Positions 42,789-50,483 of a stretch of DNA of 64,000 nucleotides are shown one piece after another. The DNA is from Brevibacillus reuszeri. GTDB taxonomy: Bacteria; Bacillota; Bacilli; Brevibacillales; Brevibacillaceae. The notes below the pieces were generated by a model that was not told the DNA's origin, ran no database searches, and saw only the letters and a program-made list of their open reading frames with translations. Within the stretch, counting starts at the first letter, position 1. Each line of letters begins with the position of its first letter. The DNA lies in NCBI RefSeq assembly GCF_001187725.1, contig NZ_LGIQ01000009.1, positions 1,306,547 to 1,370,546 on the forward strand, in the 5' to 3' direction. The position numbers and the translations under genes are program-made.

Positions 42789-44642
42789 TCATTTTTCCGT
42801 TGCTATTCTTGTATAAATTTTCACGGTTTTCTCTTCCGGCTCATAGTTCGTTTCAAATCCAAGCGCCTGATCGAAAAAAGACAGTGGGACCATCGTACGC
42901 TCTTTAATTTCGAGGAGCGGCTTTCCTAAGTCCAGACGCTTCTCCCCTACCTCAGCCATTTGCTCCCGTTCTTTAATGAATACCTCTCGGCCATTACCTT
43001 TTACACGGATCATTTGTTTTTCTTTATCCCAGCTAATGGCAAGTCCCATACGCTCTCCAACTTCACGAAGCGGGATGTAAACGGTATTTTGCGTGACTCT
43101 CGCCGGAATGCTTGGATAAAAGCTCATACCGTTAATCACTGTAGTGATGTAGGGTTCAAAATAAACGGGGCTAAAACTTTGCGCATTTGGACTTTTTGTG
43201 TTGGTGACAAAATAGTTCGCCTCGCCTTGCAGGGCTTGTCCCAATGCTTGGTCGAGATGCTCCGCCCCAATCACACTGCCATGATAGTTTACTTGTACCC
43301 GTTTTAAAAAGCGCTTGTAGCTGTCATCCCCAATTTGACGCCGCAGGTTGTCAAACAAAAGCGCGCCTTTTGAATACCACGTCCAATGGAACTCTTCCTC
43401 TGTGGCGAAGGTTTGCAAAGGCTTGTCCAGCTTGCCAGCGGGGTGCTTTTCATGCAAGCGCTGATTGTCCCGCGTATATTCATCCAGCAAGGTTGACGCA
43501 GACTGACCGCCATAGCGATTGTTCAAATAATGATAGACACTCAGCTCCACCAATCCTTCATCCAGCCAGCCATGCGATGCTTCCAGCGTAGCCACACTGT
43601 TGTACCACCATAAGTGAGCGATCTCGTGTGGCAGCCAGTGATCGACCAAATTCCGCTGATACATGTCGCGCTTGAAAATCGCCAGGTTCGCATACTCCAT
43701 AGCGTACGTCGTACCTGTACTTGTTTCCGCAATCGACACATGCGGATAAGGCAATGCCCCATACCAGTCCGTGTAGGTAGGGAATACGGATTGTGCGATG
43801 GTTTTGATTCGTTCGATATTTCCTTTATCGACAGAGGCAATATCAACCGTGAGATTAGGTGGAAATGTAATGGTTTCAATATGGTACAGCGGACTCCCTA
43901 CCAATGCAAAATTCAGCAGCTTTTTCGCTTGGTAGTGAACCTCTTGCTTGCTTCCATCCACTTCGCGAGTCTCGCCTCTTCCCCAAGAGCTGATCCACTG
44001 ATAGCCGCGTGGGGAAACAAAGGACACATCATAATCGGCATAGTGGTAAATGAACGGATCGCCAAAATCAATTCGCTGTGGCGGATCATACCAGCTTCCT
44101 TGCTGGTTTTGCGCAGCGAGCATCGGATACCAGGTCGTTAGTGTCCAAATATCATCCTTTACCCCAAACCGCGTACCTCTGCGTGGAACCGGATTTTCAA
44201 ATTCGATCGTTAGCGCTCCGCGAAGCTCATTCCCAAATGGATTATCCAGCTTGACAACGGATATCTCACGCGAAAATGGCAGTGACTTGTCTTTGTAGCG
44301 AATCGATTTGACAGCCATCTTGTTCCATATGTAATCGTAAACATACAACCTGATATCTTTTGTTTTTGGGTTGTCAAATTCTACTGTCATCTTGCCTGAA
44401 ATTTTGGCTTCGGACGTATGTAGCTCGGCCTGAATTGTATAGCTCGGATGCAAATCCTTTACATAGGATGGCAACGGTGGATCATAGGAAAAGGGGTCTA
44501 CACCCGTCTGATCGGATACGGCCGTCTTGCTTACCGTAAAAAGCTGTGAAATCGCAGGCCAATAAGCGATAACACCTGCTGAAATAAAAAGAACCAGGAT
44601 CGTTAGACAAACCAATAAGCTCGTTTTTTGCAATGTTTTCAT
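42789..44642 (-). CDS. M1 family aminopeptidase fused to copper amine oxidase N-like domain
   Basis: A 617-residue membrane-anchored peptidase. An N-terminal membrane helix (about residues 8-28) exports the rest. The M1 domain has the zinc motif HEIAHLWWYNSVATLEAS with downstream GWLDEGLVELS (HExxH and ligand Glu), and YAMEYANLAIF as the aminopeptidase anchor variant. The C-terminal about 115 residues (YIPLREVGERMGLAISWDKE, TMVPLSFF) are a copper-amine-oxidase N-like (stalk) domain, common in Bacillales surface proteins. Start ATG 44642 has GGGGG five bases upstream. Substrate unknown. Confidence 0.88.
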   Translation of the reverse strand: MKTLQKTSLLVCLTILVLFISAGVIAYWPAISQLFTVSKTAVSDQTGVDPFSYDPPLPSYVKDLHPSYTIQAELHTSEAKISGKMTVEFDNPKTKDIRLYVYDYIWNKMAVKSIRYKDKSLPFSREISVVKLDNPFGNELRGALTIEFENPVPRRGTRFGVKDDIWTLTTWYPMLAAQNQQGSWYDPPQRIDFGDPFIYHYADYDVSFVSPRGYQWISSWGRGETREVDGSKQEVHYQAKKLLNFALVGSPLYHIETITFPPNLTVDIASVDKGNIERIKTIAQSVFPTYTDWYGALPYPHVSIAETSTGTTYAMEYANLAIFKRDMYQRNLVDHWLPHEIAHLWWYNSVATLEASHGWLDEGLVELSVYHYLNNRYGGQSASTLLDEYTRDNQRLHEKHPAGKLDKPLQTFATEEEFHWTWYSKGALLFDNLRRQIGDDSYKRFLKRVQVNYHGSVIGAEHLDQALGQALQGEANYFVTNTKSPNAQSFSPVYFEPYITTVINGMSFYPSIPARVTQNTVYIPLREVGERMGLAISWDKEKQMIRVKGNGREVFIKEREQMAEVGEKRLDLGKPLLEIKERTMVPLSFFDQALGFETNYEPEEKTVKIYTRIATEK

Positions 44643-44816
44643 GACAGCCCCCAAATCGCTCGGCGGCAAGCGTTCTATTTTATATAAGAATTTGTGCAAC
44701 CACCTTCGCCAAAAATGACATGGCGCATCCAGTTTCCTACGTTCTATTTTAACAAACACTTATTCAACTGTAGTATAAATTCGAACAGGATTTGAGATGC
44801 TTGTGTGAACGGCTAG

Positions 44817-45776
44817 CTACCATGTCTCATATAAAATCTGTCCGGTATGCCGCAAATCGTAGCCGCCAATTGCTTCCAGCTCCTTTTGGAAGGAAGCAGA
44901 TTGTAGCACCTCTACTATGTATCGGATTAATGATTCATTTTCTTTTGTTTTCATGATAACTAAATCATAACTTTCGCGGATGAATGGCAAAAAGTCGACA
45001 CCTACGAGGTTTGCAGCCTTTTCAATACCGACTCCTACATCGGCCTCTTTTCTGGCTACGACGCCTGCGACTGCCAAATGATTCGCTTCTTCCCGCTCGT
45101 ATCCGCGCACATCCTTGCCCGCTATCCCGTCCATGCGGAATTGCTCCTCGATCAATGTGCGTGCACCAGAGCCTTTTTCGCGGTTGATCATCCGGACTCC
45201 GGGCTTGGTCATATCCTTCCACGTATAAATTTGCTTTGGGTTCCCAGGCTGAACGTAGAAGCCCGCCATGCGTGATAGCATGTTCACGACGATAAAACGA
45301 TGCCCAGACAAGATTCGACGAACATACGGAATATTGTACTGATCTGTGTCGCCATCGTACAAATGAGTGCTGACGATATCCGCTTCCCCATTGTACATCG
45401 CAACCAGACTGTTCAGGCTGCCAACATAAGAGCGCAGAGGACGTATCGACTTGTCCTTTTGCGTTAATTGGGTTGCCAGCATATCGAGACTTACATCCTG
45501 ACCACTAATAATAATATTTCGTACGGAACCTGCTGCTGACGTACTTCCTGCTTGGTTCCCAAGCAGATTGGCTTGCACAGGTGCAGTTGGGCTTTGACGA
45601 TACTCCCCTTTTGCGCGCGTTTTGTACGCTTCCAGATCACTCGCATCTACCCGCATCTGCCTTCCGACTCGATAGGCAGGCAGCTCTCCTTTTTTTATCA
45701 AGTCATAGACGGTCAGCTTTGAAATCCGCAATAGCTTTGCGATTTCTTCTGTCGTATAGGAATTTTCATTACTCAT
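44817..45776 (-). CDS. HTH regulator with periplasmic-binding-protein-like effector domain
   Basis: A 319-residue one-component regulator. The N-terminus has an excisionase/MerR-type helix-turn-helix (YTTEEIAKLLRISKLTVYD, residues about 7-60), joined by a Ser/Gly/Ala linker to a PBP-like domain (about 95-319; VGSLNSLVAMYNGEADIVST, REKGSGARTLIEEQFR). In a family like this the second domain usually senses the transported oxyanion. It is divergent from modABC and so probably represses or activates it in response to molybdate or tungstate; this is inference. GGGAGG is six bases before ATG 45776. Confidence 0.82.
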   Translation of the reverse strand: MSNENSYTTEEIAKLLRISKLTVYDLIKKGELPAYRVGRQMRVDASDLEAYKTRAKGEYRQSPTAPVQANLLGNQAGSTSAAGSVRNIIISGQDVSLDMLATQLTQKDKSIRPLRSYVGSLNSLVAMYNGEADIVSTHLYDGDTDQYNIPYVRRILSGHRFIVVNMLSRMAGFYVQPGNPKQIYTWKDMTKPGVRMINREKGSGARTLIEEQFRMDGIAGKDVRGYEREEANHLAVAGVVARKEADVGVGIEKAANLVGVDFLPFIRESYDLVIMKTKENESLIRYIVEVLQSASFQKELEAIGGYDLRHTGQILYETW

Positions 45777-45819
45777 AGCCGACCTCCCAGTCGTTCCTCT
45801 CAGTTTCATAACTCTTTCC

Positions 45820-45848
45820 ATTATACAAAAATCGCAATTGATTATTAA
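45820..45848 (-). promoter_or_regulatory. Predicted promoter of the divergent regulator
   Basis: On the minus strand TTAATA (45843-45848), 17 bases, perfect TATAAT (45820-45825), 44 bases before the regulator ATG. It overlaps the modA -35. Confidence 0.5.
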
Positions 45849-45865
45849 TGACAAATCACTATAAT
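45838..45865 (+). promoter_or_regulatory. Predicted modABC promoter
   Basis: TTGATT (45838-45843), 16 bases, perfect TATAAT (45860-45865). Its -10 is inside the first operator copy. Confidence 0.65.
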
Positions 45866-45897
45866 CTAATTATATCCAGTTATAATTAATTATAACT
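45860..45897. promoter_or_regulatory. Paired operator before modA, including a 20-bp perfect palindrome
   Basis: TATAATCTAATTATA (45860-45874) and TATAATTAATTATA (45881-45894) start 21 bp apart, two helical turns. The second is the core of AGTTATAATTAATTATAACT (45878-45897), a perfect 20-bp palindrome. The array covers the -10 and the predicted transcription start of modA, so a bound protein would block it. Confidence 0.65.
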
Positions 45898-45924
45898 AAA
45901 CATCACATTGGGGGTCTTATCGAA

Positions 45925-46752
45925 ATGAAGAAGCAACTCTTGGCTATTGGTGCGGCTCTTTGCCTTCTGCTAACAGCCTGCTCTACTTCTCAACCGGCGC
46001 CACAGCAGAGCGCACCGCAGCAAAATACGCCAGCTGCTCCTGAGGCAAAACAACCTGAAGCAGAAAAAGTGGAGCTGATGATTTCTGCCGCTGCCAGCTT
46101 GACTGATGCACTGACAGAACTGAAAGCATCTTTTGAAACCGAGCATCCAGGAACGACTCTTACCTTTAACTTTGGCAGCTCAGGCAAATTGGCTACGCAA
46201 ATCTCCCAGGGCGCACCTTCTGACGTATTTTTGTCTGCGAGCAAAAAGGATATGGATGGACTAGAGGAAAAACAGCTGATCGACAAGGCAACACGTCAGG
46301 ATTTCACTGGAAATGCACTTGTACTTGTGGCAAATGCGAACGGCACACCAGCCATCACTTCCTTTGAAGAGCTGAACAACCCGGCAATCAAGCATATCGC
46401 GGTTGGCGAGCCTGAGACAGTACCTGCAGGACGCTATGCAAAAGAAACACTCGAAGCCTTGAAATTGTGGGAAAGCCTCTCTGGTCGTATGGTGTACGGT
46501 AGTGATGTAAGACAAGTATTGACGTTTGTTGAATCAGGAAATGCAGAGGTAGGCGTGGTTTACTCCAGTGATGCTGTCATCTCCAAAAATGTTAAAGTAC
46601 TGGCTACTGCAAAACCGGAATGGCATAAACCGATTGTTTATCCAGGTGCTGTTGTAGCAGCAACCCAGCATGGTGATGCTGCAAAAGCTTTCCTCACCTA
46701 CTTGACAAGTGACAAAGGAAAAGAGATCTTGAAAAAGTACGGATTCCAGTAA
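45925..46752 (+). CDS. modA: Molybdate ABC transporter substrate-binding lipoprotein
   Basis: A 275-residue lipoprotein with lipobox LLTACS (Cys19), a Pro/Ala/Gln linker and the ModA core starting MISAAASLTDALTELK; NFGSSGKLATQI and PSDVFLSASKKDMD line the oxyanion site, and VEAEVGVVYSSDA follows. It captures molybdate (tungstate not excluded) outside the cell. GGGGG is ten bases before ATG 45925. First gene of modABC. Confidence 0.93.
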   Translation: MKKQLLAIGAALCLLLTACSTSQPAPQQSAPQQNTPAAPEAKQPEAEKVELMISAAASLTDALTELKASFETEHPGTTLTFNFGSSGKLATQISQGAPSDVFLSASKKDMDGLEEKQLIDKATRQDFTGNALVLVANANGTPAITSFEELNNPAIKHIAVGEPETVPAGRYAKETLEALKLWESLSGRMVYGSDVRQVLTFVESGNAEVGVVYSSDAVISKNVKVLATAKPEWHKPIVYPGAVVAATQHGDAAKAFLTYLTSDKGKEILKKYGFQ

Positions 46753-46788
46753 ATAGATTATGTTCATGGCAAAAGGAGGTGGTTAGCG

Positions 46789-47457
46789 ATGATCGAAACA
46801 AATCTCACACCATTACTGCTGTCTCTAAAAGTAGCTGCGCTCTCCACCTCCCTTGTTTTTATACTTGGGATGGTAACCGCCAGATGGATGACCCAAAAGG
46901 ACTTTTGGGGAAAGCATGTATTGGAATCTCTCTTTTTACTACCACTAGTTCTTCCGCCCACAGTCGTTGGCTTTGGGCTTTTATTACTTTTTGGGAAGAA
47001 CGGCTTTCTCGGACAGCTGCTTAACGAATGGTTTGGAATTACCATCGTGTTTACACTTACCGGCGCTGTCATCGCTTCTGTAGTCGTTTCCTTTCCGTTG
47101 ATGTACCAAAGCGCTGTTGCTGCGTTTACCGGTGTAGACCGGCGTTTTGAAAATGTTGCGCGTACAATGGGGGCTTCGGAATGGCGAGTCTTTTGGACCG
47201 TCGCGTTTCCTTTAGCATGGCCTGGTCTCTTAGCCGGTTTCGTATTGTCTTTTGCCCGCGGATTGGGTGAATTCGGTGCCACGCTCATGCTGGCTGGGTA
47301 TATTCCGGGAAAAACGGATACGATCCCTGTAGCCATCTATTTTGCGGTAGAAGCTGGACAGATGGAAAAGGCATTGTTTTGGGTAGTGATCATTGTTTCG
47401 TTGGGAATGGGGACGACCCTTTGGCTCAACTGGTGGAGCAGGCGCAACGTTCGCTGA
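46789..47457 (+). CDS. modB: Molybdate ABC transporter permease
   Basis: A 222-residue permease with about five membrane helices. LLPLVLPPTVVGFGLLLLFG and the EAA-loop ENVARTMGASEWRVFWTVAFP, which contacts ModC, are present, as is the FARGLGEFGATLMLAGYIPG segment typical of ModB. GGAGG is nine bases before the ATG. Third-gene ModC follows 33 bases later. Confidence 0.95.
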   Translation: MIETNLTPLLLSLKVAALSTSLVFILGMVTARWMTQKDFWGKHVLESLFLLPLVLPPTVVGFGLLLLFGKNGFLGQLLNEWFGITIVFTLTGAVIASVVVSFPLMYQSAVAAFTGVDRRFENVARTMGASEWRVFWTVAFPLAWPGLLAGFVLSFARGLGEFGATLMLAGYIPGKTDTIPVAIYFAVEAGQMEKALFWVVIIVSLGMGTTLWLNWWSRRNVR

Positions 47458-47490
47458 TACGCCAATCAAAAGTAAGGCAGGTGGACCAAG

Positions 47491-48165
47491 ATGCTTACGG
47501 TTGACATCCAGAAGCGATTGCCTGATTTTTTATTGGATGTGAATTTTTCCATCCAGCAGGAGATTGTTGTCTTGTTTGGTCCCTCCGGTTCTGGCAAAAC
47601 AACGATCTTAAACAGCATTGCGGGACTTGTTCATCCCGATTCTGGTCAGATCAAGCTGCATGATCAGTTCTTTTTCGAACAAGGGAAAAAACCGCTCCCT
47701 GTGCAAAAAAGAAATATCGGGTATTTATTTCAGGACTATGCCCTGTTCCCTCATATGACTGTGGCTCAAAACGTACGCTACGGCTTGAAAGCTGGCTATG
47801 AGCTGCACTTGGAGCCTTTGCTTACGACAGTAGGAATTGATCAGCTGATGCAAAAGTATCCGCATCAATTGTCCGGGGGTCAAAAGCAGCGGGTCGCTCT
47901 CGTCCGCGCTTTGGCAACAGAACCGGATATTCTCTTGCTCGACGAACCACTGTCCGCACTCGATGCCGATACACGCAGACAATGTCAGGATGAGCTGCTC
48001 CGCTTGCATCAAATGTGGAACATCCCTTTTCTGTTGGTTACACATGATCGGGAAGAGGCAGAGAAGCTGGCTGACATCATCTTGATGATTAAAAATGGGA
48101 AGCTCATCGCGCAAAAGAAAAAGCTTGTAGAAGCTCCTCCGTTGCCGAGCCTTTCCGTGACTTAA
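47491..48165 (+). CDS. modC: Molybdate ABC transporter ATPase, short form
   Basis: A 224-residue ABC ATPase with Walker A GPSGSGKTTILNSIAG, Q loop YLFQDYALFPHM, signature LSGGQKQRVALVRALA, Walker B ILLLDEPLSALD and the H-loop THDREEAE. It ends right after the nucleotide-binding domain, so it lacks the C-terminal MOP/TOBE domain that many ModC proteins use for regulatory molybdate binding. Control is then likely left to the divergent regulator. ATG 47491 has AGGTGGA seven bases upstream. Confidence 0.9.
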   Translation: MLTVDIQKRLPDFLLDVNFSIQQEIVVLFGPSGSGKTTILNSIAGLVHPDSGQIKLHDQFFFEQGKKPLPVQKRNIGYLFQDYALFPHMTVAQNVRYGLKAGYELHLEPLLTTVGIDQLMQKYPHQLSGGQKQRVALVRALATEPDILLLDEPLSALDADTRRQCQDELLRLHQMWNIPFLLVTHDREEAEKLADIILMIKNGKLIAQKKKLVEAPPLPSLSVT

Positions 48166-48193
48166 AAAGTGTTCTTTCCATATTGTATCGAAC

Positions 48194-48258
48194 AAAAAAA
48201 ACCATACAGGAACGTCCTTGTCCTCGGGAGGGCAGGCATTCCTGTATGGCTTTTCTTT
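48194..48258. terminator. Bidirectional terminator between modC and pxpA
   Basis: CCATACAGGAA pairs with TTCCTGTATGG, with A and T runs outside both arms; it serves the two convergent genes. Confidence 0.8.
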
Positions 48259-48275
48259 TATCATCGTCGATTCGT

Positions 48276-49040
48276 TTATCTTGCCATGATCGGCTCAATG
48301 GAAACGCCGTTTTGCTTGGCCCAGCGATGCAAGTCAACCAGGAATTGCAGAACATCTGGCCCTTCTTGAAGAACGCAGAGGGTATCTGCTGCCAGATCAA
48401 TATGCTGTCCATTCACTGTGAGCACCTTTTGCTTGAGTACCAATTGACGGGTTTGCTCCATTCGCTCTTCCTTGCTAATCAGCACACTGCCCTCCAGCTC
48501 ACGTGGCGCCAATCGACCATTCGGCAAATAGGCACGCTCCGCAAATACCTCCTCTGCGACCTGCAAGCCATGCTCCAGCCCAGCTTCCACAAGCTTACTC
48601 CCCGACAGTGCGTACAGGATCAGCTCCTCATTAATATCAGCAATTGCCGAAACGACCGCTTCTGCCAGCTCAGGGCGCTCAGCTGCCTCATTGTACAGCG
48701 CACCATGCAATTTCACATGATGCAGCTCTCCCCCCATAGCACGAGTCATACCGGACAACGCAGAAACCTGGTACAAGACCAGTTCATACACTTCATTCAC
48801 CGAAAGATTCATTGAACGTCGTCCAAAGCCCTGGACATCTGCATAACCCGGATGAGCTCCGATTTTTACATTGTGCCGAAGAGCTGCCTCAATCGTTCTA
48901 CTAATGAGGTGCGGGTCGCCCGCATGCAATCCGCACGCGATATTGACAGAGGTAATCCACTTCAGAATCCCTAAATCCTCAGATTGCCGGCTGCGGCTAA
49001 AGCCTTCTGCCATATCGCAGTTAATGTCTAGTTGAATCAT
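48276..49040 (-). CDS. pxpA: 5-oxoprolinase subunit A (LamB/YcsF family)
   Basis: A 254-residue PxpA. DINCDMAEGFSRSRQSEDL, the SVNIACGLHAGDPHLISRTI segment and AHPGYADVQGFGRRSM are the family motifs. PxpA with PxpB and PxpC cleaves 5-oxoproline, but neither partner is adjacent here. GGGAG is nine bases before the ATG. A clear terminator follows. Confidence 0.88.
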   Translation of the reverse strand: MIQLDINCDMAEGFSRSRQSEDLGILKWITSVNIACGLHAGDPHLISRTIEAALRHNVKIGAHPGYADVQGFGRRSMNLSVNEVYELVLYQVSALSGMTRAMGGELHHVKLHGALYNEAAERPELAEAVVSAIADINEELILYALSGSKLVEAGLEHGLQVAEEVFAERAYLPNGRLAPRELEGSVLISKEERMEQTRQLVLKQKVLTVNGQHIDLAADTLCVLQEGPDVLQFLVDLHRWAKQNGVSIEPIMAR

Positions 49041-49163
49041 GGATGTATGCTCCCACCCTTCCTCTCACAATATATGTATGCTTGTTTGAAAACGCATTCA
49101 TTAGCATTGTCACTCATTTTATCATCTATCATAAGCATATCATGAACAACGTTTTAGCAAAAG

Positions 49164-49191
49164 CAAAAAAGCTGCCGAAATATGGCAGCCT
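49164..49191 (-). terminator. Terminator of ylbG
   Basis: GCTGCC pairs with GGCAGC around a seven-base loop, followed on the minus strand by six Ts. Confidence 0.8.
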
Positions 49192-49199
49192 GACGGCAC

Positions 49200-49550
49200 T
49201 TATGTCGAAACAGCCGTAACCGGACTTTCCTCCGTTACCAAAGTTTCTGCGAGTGCCATTACTTGATTCTTTTCCTGCTTGTAATCGTACTCCTTCGCCT
49301 TATCCGGTCTCGCATTGTTATACTCTACCGGGATCTCATGGCGATGAGAACGTTCAATTTTCGTGACAAAATGCAGCTTCTCCATGATCCGGATCGTCTC
49401 ATCCAACTGGTTGGCATCCACATACATCGAAACGTAGTTTAACCGCTTGGAGATGTAATGAATGGTGCCAAATTTGCGTAAATTTTTGGCGGCTCGCGTG
49501 TTTTTTACCCACACTGCAACCCCCAGTCTTCGCTCTCTCATGTTTGGCAA
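49200..49550 (-). CDS. ylbG: YlbG family (DUF2129) protein
   Basis: A 116-residue protein; RRLGVAVWVKNTRAAKNLRK and FGTIHYISKRLNYVSMYVD match YlbG. A Lys/Glu-rich C-terminal tail makes it slightly longer than Bacillus YlbG. TTG 49550 is five bases after GGAG; ATG 49541 is 14 bases away, so TTG is preferred. Function unknown; in Bacillus it is next to ylbF. Confidence 0.85.
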   Translation of the reverse strand: MPNMRERRLGVAVWVKNTRAAKNLRKFGTIHYISKRLNYVSMYVDANQLDETIRIMEKLHFVTKIERSHRHEIPVEYNNARPDKAKEYDYKQEKNQVMALAETLVTEESPVTAVST

Positions 49551-49617
49551 TCGGTCTCCTTCCCAATCATGTTATCATGACAGTAAGTAAAATGTTACAG
49601 AAAGGAATTGTCGCCTT

Positions 49618-49941
49618 ATGCTGGCAACTTTTTATCAACAATTTGAAGAAAAGCTCCATCAGGACGGCATTGTAACAAAAAGCGGGTGGCAAACCCATGC
49701 CGGGCAACGCTTCTTCTATGTAAGCAGCACACTTCCCGCCCCAAGTCTGACGAAAAGACTCATGGAGACGGGAGAGTGTCTGACCTCGGATACAAAATTA
49801 AAGCCGGAATGTATTTATGTCCGCTCACAAGAAACTTCACATGTATACCGCTTTCGCTTTCTCGTACCTAATGAAAAGCAATTTTGCTGCGGCAATCTGT
49901 GTGAGGACTGTTTCTTGCTGAGGGAAAAAAATACGCCCTAA
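49618..49941 (+). CDS. Small protein with C-terminal CCx3Cx2C motif
   Basis: A 107-residue protein of no recognised family, with FYQQFEEKLHQDG at the start and FCCGNLCEDCFLLREK at the end. The cysteine cluster suggests zinc or iron-sulfur binding. AAAGGAA lies about ten bases before the ATG. It sits alone on the plus strand between ylbG and ylbF. Confidence 0.6.
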   Translation: MLATFYQQFEEKLHQDGIVTKSGWQTHAGQRFFYVSSTLPAPSLTKRLMETGECLTSDTKLKPECIYVRSQETSHVYRFRFLVPNEKQFCCGNLCEDCFLLREKNTP

Positions 49942-49963
49942 AGCATCCCAGGTATCGCTTCGA

Positions 49964-50419
49964 CTAGGACAGTTTTTTTACGCTGCAACCGCAGCTGCCA
50001 CCCGTGCCACAACCACCACTTTGCACTTCTAAAAACGGATTGTTGCTTGGTACCTTGATCGTATCCGATACCGCGTGAGCAATGGTCCGACTCACCTGAT
50101 ACAGTAATTCGTCAAGAGCGTCCTCTGCCCGTTTGAATGCCTGCACGGAATCACGCAGCTCAATCGTACGCTTCAGCTCTCTGACTTCTTTGGATATATG
50201 ATTGTAGTCGGGGTGGTATTTCCCGAATCGTTGTACATCCTCGTACTGTTCCTTCTTCTTTTCAAACAATACAAGCAAACGCTGAACCTCCGTATCAGAC
50301 TCCATCTCGCGTTTGGCTTGCAAATATTCCGAGACCTCGCGTGATTGGTTAATCATCGAGGACAACTCGTGAGACTCCAGCATTAATTGCGTGATGTCCG
50401 CAGCTTCCAACGTTTCCAT
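49964..50419 (-). CDS. ylbF: YlbF/RicF family regulator
   Basis: A 151-residue helical protein; SHELSSMINQSREVSEYLQAK and DTEVQRLLVLFEKKKEQYED match YlbF. The Cys-rich end, GGCGTGGSCGCS, fits the iron-sulfur-binding tail of RicF, which with RicA and RicT accelerates mRNA maturation and biofilm, competence and sporulation switches in Bacillus. GGAGG is nine bases before ATG 50419. Confidence 0.88.
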   Translation of the reverse strand: METLEAADITQLMLESHELSSMINQSREVSEYLQAKREMESDTEVQRLLVLFEKKKEQYEDVQRFGKYHPDYNHISKEVRELKRTIELRDSVQAFKRAEDALDELLYQVSRTIAHAVSDTIKVPSNNPFLEVQSGGCGTGGSCGCSVKKLS

Positions 50420-50483
50420 AGAGCGAGACCTCCTTTCACAGTAACGCCATAATTACCTTTTGATTGTACCATGATCCACTTTC

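Noticed and set aside
42649..42792. Long N-terminal extension of the YqzE-like protein
   Set aside because: It is an Arg-rich reading without a ribosome site; the 53-residue form has the right spacing and family length.
44643..44759. N-terminal extension of the M1 peptidase
   Set aside because: The extra residues precede a normal membrane anchor and lack a ribosome site.
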